A DNA stretch of 64,000 nucleotides, from contig JAJLRJ010000013.1 in the NCBI GenBank assembly GCA_024195265.1, positions 20,681,521 to 20,745,520 of the forward strand. The letters run 5' to 3'. The notes under the pieces are model-generated. The model did no database searches. It was not told where the DNA came from and was given only the letters and a program-made list of their open reading frames with translations. The stretch's first letter is position 1. Each line of letters starts with the position of its first letter. Positions 10,403 through 20,898 of this stretch are shown one piece after another. The position numbers were made by a program, and so were the translations under genes. This stretch comes from Dendrophyllia cribrosa (lineage: Eukaryota > Cnidaria > Anthozoa > Scleractinia > Dendrophylliidae).

Positions 10403-13400
10403 TCAGTTTTGAGAATAACTGGTCACAAATGTAACCACCTGAAGATAAATGTCCAGTCCAAATGACATGCTTTCACCAAGTGGATTAAACTGTTGAACAA
10501 GTTGACCATACACATCACTTGTGAGAAAAGGCAGTTGCACGTCTGGAACATTAACAATGATAGATTCATCCACACATGCATTATCTCCAGCCCATTCAGA
10601 GTTTGGAAAGGGCCCATGCCAGTCTATCCCATACTGTGCAGCTTCATCCTGTGAAAAAATTCATTTAAATGCATAATAATGATATCAATTAATACGGACT
10701 TATACATGCAAAGGAAATAACATTTTGAGACCAGGGTTAAAGCAAGAGTACTAGCACTTCTCTTGGGCTGCAGAGGTAAGGCTAGGACAAGTGGGGCGCC
10801 ACGAAGCTCTCGGAACGGCTCCCAGGATTGGTTGAGAAAAAAAAAAAAAACAAACAACAGAAGAATGGATCCTAGCCCTGAAACAATAGAGCTCCGTGAT
10901 ACCCAGGGCCAATGAAATTAGAGGTCCTAAAGAGCTTCGTGGCTCCTGGGAAAAACTTCATAATTTCTTAGCAACGACTTGCCAAAAGGAAAAGATGCAT
11001 TTAATAGACCTCTGCAAAAGCTGCTTGTACATAACACGTTGATGAAATTCTTACATTAGTCAGGAATTCATCGCTGTGAGGCACTCTTCGAAGACCCCAT
11101 AACCAAAGCTGGGCAGGTGACATGTTTCGCTCGGTTGACAAAGGGTGGTTATTCCATCCTTCAGCAAATTCCTTTAGGTGGGCGTTTATTCTTGGTTGAA
11201 ATACATATCTCAAGGCATACATGTGGACATCACTACCGATATCTAACAACCCTTCAACCTCCATGAATGAAAAAAGATTGTAAAATGTGAATGAACAGCC
11301 ACAATAAACATCTCTCCAAAGTTGTTCGATTCTTTGGTTATGGCAGCTTCGGCCAGCAATAAAACTGCCTCTATCTGGCCCTCTGTTTGGATGGGTGAGC
11401 ATGTACCATGCGACATCACCATTTTCAACACCTCTGTCTCCTCTTACTCTGGATGGTAAACCAAAGGTTCCAACAGCTTCTACAAATAATTGAAGCACTG
11501 TTGCGGCTTTGTTGTTGCAACTACATCTTAAGAACATAATATGCCTTGAGTATCCATCTATGGCCCCATGAATAACAAAGCCCCACCTGCAATCAAAAGT
11601 TATATTTTACTTAAGGCAAAGACCAACGGCCCCATGGAAAACTACTTACAATGGTATTAGTGATCAAAATGAAGAAATACATGTATGATCATCATCATCA
11701 CGACCTTGCTAACTTTGACATGTAATTATGTGATAATAATACCACAAATTAAAATAAAGATGTGATCATCGCAGTGATAACTGCAATTTAAGCAATTGCA
11801 AATTAACACGCAAAAATATTTCGGGACTTCAACGGGATTCAAATCCATGACCTCTGCAGTGCTCTACCAGTTGAGCTATGAAGACCCATATATTGGGAGC
11901 AGGCCAATTTGTTGAGTTCATCTTAACACGTGGAAGGAATGAAGAATGAAGATGATGTGCACTTCATTTATAAATTGGCTTGCAGTCAATTAAATTGGCT
12001 TGCAGTCAATTTATGGGTCTTCATAGCTCAACTGGTGGAGCACTGCAGAGACTATGGGTTCGAATCCCATTGAAGTCCCGCAATATTTTTTCAGGTTAAT
12101 TTGCAATTGCTTTCATTGCAATTACCACTGCAACAATCATATCTTCATTTAAATTTGTATTTCTGCAATTCGCATCATCTTCATTAATACTACTAATAGA
12201 CCCTATTCATAAATGGCGGCCGGTTTATTATTCTTTTATATTCATGCTAATCAGCCCAACTAGCCTCGTTAGCATGTGCAAAATTCAAAAGAATTTTTGC
12301 TCTAAAATGAGGCTAGTTGGGCTGATTAGCATGAATATAAAAGAATAAATAAATCAGCCGCCATTTATGAATAGGGTCTATAGTAATAACAATACCGAGT
12401 AATACTGATAGTATTTTAATATTATTACTCTTAGCAATTAAATAATATTGTAATCAAGATATGGTTGTCTCAAAATCAAAACAATACAATAATCATGCTG
12501 ATAATGACCAACAGTATTTGCATTGCATACTGACCTGATTAATTTATGGTTACCATCGATATGCCAAAGTGAAAGCGGAGCTCTCACATGGTAGAATCTT
12601 CTATGGACTGCTGTAAGTTGTAGAGCACGCATGAGAATACCCTCAGGGCAGACTCGCTTCATGCTATCCTGAATACGACTCCACTGAACAAGTAGACCTC
12701 TTGCAGTCAAGTGGCCTCTCATCCTCCGATATCCACAGTTTGGCATGACTTTCAGAATGTCAGCACTAAAGAGTATGTAAATGTAGCTAGTAAATGACAT
12801 TTTACATTCAGCACGTCCTCATTTGGTGTTAACTTAAAACATAACTTGGGTATAATTATGCATTCATTATTACTATGAAAATCAGTAGAGTGGTAAAACG
12901 GCCGCTTCAAAATCTGTACCACGTGATGTAGTTTTTGTGTACCACGTGATGCGATTTTTGTGTACCACGTGACGCTTTTTTTCGTGAAGCCTTCCTTTCT
13001 TCTCGCGCCATCATTGAGTTTAGGACAACGCCGACAAAAACATGGTTAAAACAGTTCAAAACAAAATGCGCGTCTTGAAAGCAACGAGGATCGGGGTTTA
13101 CAGAAATTAACAAAAAGTCAATTTGAGAATAAAGCGACAGAGGTTTTGTAATTGAGTTGTAGCAAGGTTGTAGTTTATTTACATTTTACAACTTCTCAGG
13201 TGTTGCTAACAAACGCGCAGCGGAAAGCTCACGAAAACTAGAAAATAATACTATATCTCCAGCTAATAGTTAGATGCAAAGCAGACATTCTCTATACCTG
13301 TAAACAACAAAGTGTGATTTTGGGGCTGTCAAAAGCCATTTGCGGAGCACATTGATTACTAGTTCTTTTAATACGTAAACTTTATTCTTCTCACCAATTT

Positions 13401-14742
13401 CTGTCCAACTCCCAAAAAATTCTCCAGTCATACTGTTGCCACCTGTCTCTAAAATAGAGTCGATTATTTCGCCTTTCACACACTCGGGGAGGCTTTTTCC
13501 GCGCTCATAAAACCGGCCATGCCTGTTGAACGCCATTTTGACTCTACAGTCGACGTCTCTTGTTTTGATCACTAACTGCGAAAAAAGAATCAACGTGGTA
13601 CACAAAAATCGCATCACGTGGTACACGAAAACTACACCACGTGGTACAGATTTGAAGCGGCCGTTTTACCACTCTACTGATTTAAAGTTCATGAAGGTGA
13701 TTTTAATGTGGCATTTGAGTGATAAAACATACTTAGGAGAAAATAAAAACTATTGTACAATACAAGCAGGTTGGAAGTTACAGTACTATTGACTACTCTG
13801 AGACTGAGACACTGTGTACATGTTTCTGGGGTGGGGGTGGGAGGGGGTTACTTGGATAGGGAAGTGTCACTGAGGCTGTAAAACTCTCAACCTTTTAAGA
13901 CAAAAAACATTAACTTTGCTACCCTGTTTAAGGCAGAACTAGTTTTTATGTCTTGCATACAGAATTACGTACTTTTACAACCAACACAGATAACCGGTTC
14001 AAGATGCAAAATAGTGAAATTGTACACCCTGTTTAAAACTCAGAATCCCATATAAAATGTACATTTCTTGCTAATACTAAAAAATAATATAACAATTAAA
14101 ATAACAATCACCTCTCACATTTTCGGCTTTTCACGTCCTTACAGAGGGATTTGAGGAAATTGAAGAATATTAATCTTCATGTACATCCTCGTTGTTACGC
14201 TCTTCTCTCCAAGGACTATGTCTACATGTACACTTTTGAAAATTTGCCGATTACACTTACATGACATTATCAAGCTCCATGTCGGACAGGTCACTGTATT
14301 TTTTTCTCTCGATTCCCCATTCAGCAATACGACGAAATATGGTCTTCACAGACACGGAAAATAACTCTGCGATTTTAACAGCCGTGAAACCGTATTCCAG
14401 ATACAATTCTACTTGTTCCCTGGAAATAGCTATTGCTGGTCTTCCTCTGCACCCTGAATAAAATTCTGGTCGCACTTTATCACCATCTGTTAAATCTGAT
14501 GTTGATTGAAAAAGTGCCTGGCGAACACTGAGCAGAAGTGAAATCAGATCCTCTGGAATATAGAACAGAGTACAAGCTCTTGATAACAGGTTTAAAACCC
14601 GGTCGATATGTGTACATAAATAATCAATCCCGTCTTCGTCTGCTAACATCTCTTCACTTAAACGGGTAATTATGTGTTGTATACCATCTCGCAGGGAAGC
14701 TTTGAGATCACCCAAACTTCTATCCCTATCGGTAGCCGCCAT
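10403..14742 (-). CDS. DDE integrase/transposase of the 11-kb element
   Basis: Exons on the minus strand are 14742-14261, 12765-12535, 11586-11055 and 10648-10403. Phases agree and total 497 codons including the stop, so 496 residues. The start lies in CAAGATGGCGGC. The N-terminal helical region is followed by a helix-turn-helix ([16 protein letters not shown] to [13 protein letters not shown], about residues 100-144). The rve core has Asp in [10 protein letters not shown], Asp in VRGDRGVEN and Glu in [11 protein letters not shown], the last two with 36 residues between, so the catalytic triad looks complete. No stops interrupt the exons. Its role is cutting and rejoining the element ends. 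Intron 1 carries an 805-bp element; intron 2 carries a tRNA-like foldback and a further MITE. Confidence 0.88.
11773..12145. mobile_element. foldback element with tRNA-like arms
   Basis: The outer inverted repeats (GCAATTGCAAATTAAC and its complement) enclose two tRNA-like segments facing opposite ways, one on the minus strand near 11823-11890 and one on the plus strand near 12006-12080. Both show an A-box (TAGCTCAACTGG) and a TTCGAATCCC-type B-box. The anticodon arm is too short for a working tRNA, so they look like SINE or tRNA-derived remnants. The element lies in integrase intron 2. Confidence 0.6.
12199..12383. mobile_element. near-perfect palindromic MITE
   Basis: AATAGACCCTATTCATAAAT at the left is mirrored at the right. 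Arms of about 80 bp include ATTCATGCTAATCAGCCCAA, with a loop of about 50 bp. The ends share ATAGACC with the element at 43620. Confidence 0.75.
12879..13683. mobile_element. 805-bp element with CACGTG repeats and HTH fragment
   Basis: The inverted ends AAATCAGTAGAGTGG run into a block where GTACCACGTGA recurs three times on the left and in inverted form on the right. The interior minus strand encodes a short fragment starting [18 protein letters not shown] (from 13536 downward) that resembles the paired-type helix-turn-helix at the start of Tc1/mariner-like transposases. No catalytic domain is present, so it would need enzymes from elsewhere. It lies in integrase intron 1. Confidence 0.65.
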
Positions 14743-14797
14743 CTTGGAACAAGTTAGTACCAGACCTTTCCAGGGTTTGAGATTAAGGGGTCTGGAT

Positions 14798-15331
14798 ATG
14801 AGAATCAACCGACGACGACGAGTCGATCTCAGGACTCGACGAGTCGATCTCAGGAGTCGACGAGTCGATCTCGGGAGTCGACGAGTCGATCTCAGGACTC
14901 GACGAGTCGATCTCGGGACTCGACGAGTCGATCTCGGGAGTCGACAAATCGATCTCGGGAGTCGACGGGTCGATCTCGGGACTCGACGAGTCGATCTCGG
15001 GACTCGACGAGTCGATCTCGGGAGTCGACGATTCGATCTCGGGAGTCGACGAGTCGATCTCAGGACTCGACGAGTCGATCTCGGGACTCGACGAGTCGAT
15101 CTCGGGAGTCGACGATTCGATCTCGGGAGTCGACGATTCGATCTCAGGACTCGACGAGTCGATCTCGGGACTCGACGATTCGATCTCGGGAGTCGACGAG
15201 TCGATCTCAGGACTCGACGAGTCGACCTCGAGAGTGAAACACGACGAGTCGATCTCGGGAGTCGACGATTTGATCCCGCAGGTCGGCTCGACGAGTCGAA
15301 AGACCAATTAAGTCTCGGATCTGACTTCATA
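14798..15331 (-). repeat. right terminal inverted repeat with 21-bp array
   Basis: About 22 copies of the same 21-bp unit as the left end, inverted, closing with the terminal sequence that matches the left terminus. It is longer than the left array, and one unit is disturbed near 15230-15245 (GAGAGTGAAACACGACG). The integrase start codon lies about 60 bp inside it. Confidence 0.85.
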
Positions 15332-15337
15332 GATATA
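15332..15337. repeat. right target-site duplication GATATA
   Basis: Identical to 4218-4223. Confidence 0.85.
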
Positions 15338-17062
15338 ATACAAAGACTTCGAACAGGCACACCGTTTGAGTAGGTTCAAACGCCTTGACAAAATGCCGCC
15401 ATTAGAATTCTGTACAAAACCGATCAGGAGAGGCGACACTGACTGCAATCGTTGGACAAAATGATTCTGTTTATAGACGCAATGAGAGGCGGCAAGAATT
15501 ACACGATCAAAAATACTCGTGACGAGTATCTTTCATATACGGTAAGGAAAAGCAAACACGGATTACAGGAAAGGCTCAGAGAAGAGGATCGATTAAGAAA
15601 TGTAGCTCAAATCACCGGCTTTTGCAAAAAAAAAAAAAGTTGCTAAACAACTGAGAGGATACTCAAACTCTCTTAGTACACACTGTAAATTGATGTTTAT
15701 TGATATTCTCACTAAGGTCACTAAGGAACTTTTTAAATGATCAAAACTACAGATAAGCTAAAATGATCAAAACTACAGATCACACAGGTGGAAATTATTT
15801 CCCAAATATACAACATTTAAGCTTACATGTTGTAGCATTGTTTGTGAATGAACAGTGAGTGAAATGTGCTTTGTGTACATATACGGTATCTTGAGTTTAG
15901 AGCATTCTTCATAAAATAGTCCAATAAGAAATAACATTCGAATGGTTTAGCAAGGAGAATTTCTGTTTACAATTTGGATAAAAACATTTTGTTAGAAAAA
16001 AAAAATTTCTGTTAGCAATCATGACCAGCTAATGTGTAGCAACTGTAGGTAAACACATGACACATCAACATTACTGCTTCACATTTATTATGGGAACAGG
16101 TTATCAGTATCTTAAATCTCCTCACAATATCAGTGTATGAGCAAGTACATGTACACTAAATTGTGCAAATTGAGAACCTGATCACCTTCAACATGAGTTG
16201 TCTGTGTAAATGAAATACAAATTCACTGTAGTTATATGGCTATGTGAACTGTATTGACACCAGTAAGGAGAATATACATCAACAAATTAATTTTGATTTC
16301 AAGATTTTTAAAGGGGCTAACTGGTCATGAAGGCCTAAGTCCTGCTCTTAACCTATGAAAATTTTCTCCATCCTGGTCTCTATAAATTGCTTATGGTATT
16401 TGCAGAGAATCTGTTGCTTCATCTTGAATATTTATGTTTTGTAATCAATTTCGTAATTCTCATAACCTGTATCCAAAATATAGTATTGTTACTGCTGGGA
16501 GAATCGCATGCCACTTTCACCATTGAGTTGTTATTTTTTGGATAACATCACTTTTCAGCAGCAGTAAACTCCTGTGATCTCAACCATTCAAGCGAATAGA
16601 GAATTGGCTTACCAATTATTTGATACCCAGTATATAAAACAAACACTATAGCAGTATCTAAAGGGAACAGGTTAATTTAGGAGATAGCATTCACAAGCTT
16701 CCAAAATGGTTTTTTTTGAGACAATCAAAATAAACAAAACACCACTGCATATTGTCCGGGAAGGAAGGGGCTGGGGATCTTTTGGTACCCAGTCCCATAG
16801 CAGTTAAAGCGACCCACAGCTCAAAACCCAAAACTGACCAGTACCATCTCCCATTTATTTTATTTTAGGAAGACAGGGCGCAAATTACAAGTTTAATGTC
16901 TCAACTTTAAATTTCGGGGCCATTTTGCCATCAAGCAACCCAACCTCTCCAGTCAAATCAGAAATTCCATCTCTCCCTCCCACATTGCAGTTCATCCCTT
17001 CTGCGAGACACCTATTTCTACTAAGTAAATGGGGGATTCCCGGATGTTTATCTCGTAACAAA
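15338..17062. other. spacer and probable upstream region of the FAF-like gene
   Basis: AT-rich with no recognised coding exon. A frame open from about 16869, behind a strong acceptor-like tract (TTTATTTTATTTTAG), runs into the first coding exon, so an upstream exon or long 5' leader is possible. Confidence 0.45.
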
Positions 17063-20000
17063 ATGGCGTTCTTGAAGTATGGAATGATGGACAAGTGCCC
17101 CTGTTCTGTTTTGGATTATTTCGTGAGAAAAATGAATAAGAATAATTGTAAAGCAGATGAAGCAAGTGCAATAGAACAAGTGATGTTTAATTGTAGTTGT
17201 GTTGGTGAGTGCATACATTGTAGCAGGGTGCTGCTTTCCAACGCGTGACCAGTAATCACAAGACTGAAATGAACATTTGAATATTTCTTTGTAACGTCCG
17301 AGATTTGAATGAAACCTTGAAGATCTTTCAGGAAAACACTTTAAAAGTCACGAGTTACATGTAACGGAAAAATAACTTCGCTACGCGTATAAAAAAACAA
17401 ATATTGTTCGGATATGTAACATTTCAAATAAAATGATATTTTGTTGCTCTTTGTTGCCGAAAATGCGGTAAAATTCTAATGGAAATTCCGAATCTCGGAA
17501 TGAATTTACAAAACCGACGCGTAAACTTGAAAAATCCATTCAAATTTTCAAAAATACTGGTCACGCGTGACGGAGCATGGCTGTAATGCTGTGTGACTTT
17601 TATGTTCACTTAGCCTGCTAGCAAGCTCTCGGGCTCAGGGGTTGACCGTGCATCTGGGCTTATTTACATGTAAACATAATTTGTTTTTAACTTTTACAGA
17701 GATTGCTCCCAGTTTGACTTTTTAAACTGCGATGAAGCAAACAGGAGAAGGTTGATTCAGTTGGACTCTCAGGAACAGAATCCAACAGGCACTTCATTAA
17801 AAACAACCTGGAGGTCGCAATGTCCAATTTACATAAGGCCACACTTCCAACTACCCAACGTGACGTCAGTAGTAAGTAAAATCGGTTAAAATGTCAAGAG
17901 TTGCATGGCCACTCTGAAAAATACCATAATACTCTTACAGTGCAGGCTCAGCCTCACTGGGGTGCGATTATTCAAGTCTCCTTTGTTAGAATTGCACAAT
18001 GGAATTCAGAGTACATATACATGTACATGTAGTAATGCTAGGACATAGCATAGTTGTGTGTTCGCATACAAATGTGCACTGTATGCAAATTGCCACAAAG
18101 TTGAAGCATAGCACCTGCATTTAGTGCTGAAAACAAAAGAAATTGGAAAAATGATGCTTACATCAAGCATCACCCAAACCTGCACTTTGAAGAGTATTAT
18201 GGTATTTTTAATAGTTTCTGGAGTGTGCAATAGGATGCCAATAGCCAGAGAAAACAGACGTCGTTTGACCCTCAATGACTTGAACTTTCAAAAATTAAGA
18301 AACCACTTAGTGATTATTTCAGCTACATTTGTGCCTTGAAGCAAAAAAAATGTAAACACTTCCTGACAAGTTGTCACTTTATTATTATTACACAGCAAAC
18401 AACAAATCTGTCATCTGTTACTGGAAATACTGAATCTACAAAAAATGATCTCTTTCTGTGAAAATGCACCTTAATTTGCTTATGATAAAGTTAAAAAATA
18501 CCATGGCAATTTAGCATGATTTGATGCCACCTTCAATTTCTCAAAATCCTGATTTCTTGTTAAACCAATTTTTATTTCCCTTGGAGGGCTGTTTGAGAAC
18601 TTGAGATTCCACTACACATGTGCAGTGTACATTGTATTTAAATATTTCCTTCTTTGTGTGCCTAGATGACTCCAACTACCACAGCAAGTCCTGGTTATAT
18701 ATTCAGGCAGAATATTCAAAGTCTTCTGCAGAGTCTTTCTAGCCATGCTACCACTACTACTGCCACAAACACAAGCACCACGACCATAGGTACCACACAA
18801 ATCACTGCAAATACAGGTACTACACACACAGGCATTACACACACCACAAACACTAGCACCACCACCACTGGCACCACACAAACCTCTACAAACACAGGTG
18901 CTGTGTACACACACACAGGCACTACACATACCACAAACACAAACACCACCACCACTGGTACTACACAAACCACTACAAGCACAGGTACTACATATACACA
19001 CACAGGCACTACACACACCACAAACACAAACACCACCAACATTGGTACATCACAAACTTCTACAAACACAGGTGCTGCTTACACACACACAAGCACTACA
19101 CACACCACCACCACTGGTACTACACAAACCACTTCAAGCACAGGTACTACGTATGCGCACACAGGTACTACACCTGCTACCAACACAGGCACCGCACAGA
19201 CTATACAGGTAGTTAACACATCTGCTACAGCACCTAGTACGTCTGCAACAAACACTATTGCTGTTCCAGCCATTACAGGAGATGATGACGATGACAGAGG
19301 TAAGTTTTAATTCAAATTAAGTTTTTTTGTTTTCAGTGAAACCATAAATAATAGTTGAGCCATGGAAGTAACAGAAATGATGTTTCAATCTAAGTTTTTA
19401 AGTACATGTACAATGTAATATACAATGTAAGACAAATGCTAAAGGTATATTATTTCCTTATAGCCTATTCAAATAATGTATCGCTTTCAAGTACCTACAG
19501 TAAACAATTATTCTGTAATTAACTCAATTGCAAATAAATAGAGTTGCTGCCCAATCCATACCAGCCTGAATCCATACCATAATCTTTTAATAGCAGAAAA
19601 TTTCAAAATTAGTTTGACTTGATTGCCTACCTCCAAAATACAGATCTCCTTAGTCCAGCATGGGATGTTAATGCACACGACACACTGCAAGATGTTTCCT
19701 TGGCAGAATCTATTTTATCATCTTCTCCAATAGGTAACTTGTTAATTATTTCAGTTCTGTTCAGTGTATTTATTTCTGTGCATGTGGGCTAACTAAAAAT
19801 CAAGTACAGCTCATTATCAATTTTTCTCATTTTACACGATTCACCACAAAAATGATACCCATTTTTAATGATAGTATTAACTTGTCAACAGGTTCACCTG
19901 GCTCACCATTTTCAGTGATGTCGCTTTCGCCTGAAAGCAGAAGTTCAGATGGCCAAGGTAAGATCACTGAAATTTGATCATGTGATTTATTTTCTGATTG

Positions 20001-20867
20001 TCTAAAATTGTGAAGAAATGAAAGTCGCAGTTTAATTTTTAGACTTTTCTATTTGTAGAAGCAGCTGGCAATGATGTAATGGATGGCTCCCGTGTTGCTA
20101 TTCAAGGTACATAATAAAAAAGAAATACACTCTCTAGTCAAAATTATTTGTGTGAACAATGCTTTCAAATGGCTTTGTTTCAAGCAGAAGAAATGAAAAC
20201 CTCCGTGAGTGAGGAAAGTTAAAGCCATTCTTAACAGATGGAATGCATGCAACATTATTCATTATTATGTTTGATGATGTCAAACAGCAGTTGGTTGTCT
20301 CATCCATGGTAATTTAAGGGAGATAAGATTAAGAGTAGAAATTATGGACTTCCAAACATGTAATCCAGAAGAACATTGTATCCCTTTAATTTTTACATTT
20401 CAGTGTCAGAAGATATGGTGGCTCTGCCTGCATCAGTCACTGTCCAAGGTGGGTAACTACTTGAGCAATAAACATTTTTGAGCATTTATTCTGCATCATC
20501 TTTGAGTAGAGTATCAGTAAATCATGGTGGAGATAGCAATGGCCTGAGCTTATTTAATTGAATTATATATATAAGTTTCAGTTAAATGTTCACTGGCGAA
20601 GCCAAGATAGTGCTCTACTTGCGGTGAAGGAGCGGGTATATATATATATATATATATATATATGGACGCTTGCGCTTAATAAGGATACATTGTGTAAACA
20701 AAAGCGAGAAGCGAACTCTTCACATGTCCTGAAGTTTAATGGCAGACGTTTTGCCCTTCGGGCTTCTTCAGTGCCGTACACTGTATTGCAGAAAGCTTTG
20801 TGCAAACACTTTTTTAATTACATACATGTACAAGTTGAATCTTGCATCGATGGGCAGTGAGTCAAAG

Positions 20868-20898
<31 letters not shown>

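Larger units (their letters stand above)
4224..15331. mobile_element. 11.1-kb DNA transposon with HECT ligase and integrase
   Basis: The left end starts TATGAAGTTAGATCC and the right end is its inverted counterpart (reverse complement TATGAAGTCAGATCC). The outer 45 bp match at all but a few positions before both ends run into arrays of a 21-bp unit. GATATA lies directly outside each end (4218-4223 and 15332-15337), a perfect 6-bp target-site duplication. Inside are a HECT E3 ligase gene reading right and an integrase gene reading left, so the two genes converge. The 6-bp duplication, TAT...ATA termini and integrase type recall what I remember of the IS3EU superfamily; that assignment is from memory. 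At least six smaller elements sit in its introns and its central spacer, so it is not a very recent arrival. Confidence 0.88.

Noticed and set aside
11823..12080. Two functional tRNA genes
   Set aside because: Too few bases between the D and T arms to make an anticodon arm, and the copies are arms of a foldback element.
13270..13626. Complete 118-residue gene on the minus strand
   Set aside because: Only the stretch after MAFNRHG looks like protein; it is a fragment inside a non-autonomous element.
14672..15373. Arg/Ser-rich frames over the right array, including an N-terminal extension of the integrase
   Set aside because: Same repeat artefact; the integrase begins at the ATG at 14742 inside the array boundary.
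15452..15646. 64-residue frame right of the 11-kb element as a continuation of the orphan exon
   Set aside because: No acceptor with the needed phase, and the sequence ends in a poly-A tract coding for Lys.
16869..17062. N-terminal extension of the FAF-like protein upstream of 17063
   Set aside because: The frame is open and an acceptor-like tract exists, but no upstream exon was found and the ATG at 17063 has good context.
18612..19273. Cys/Val-rich minus-strand frames opposite the Thr repeat
   Set aside because: Shadows of a coding repeat whose plus frame fits exon phases exactly.
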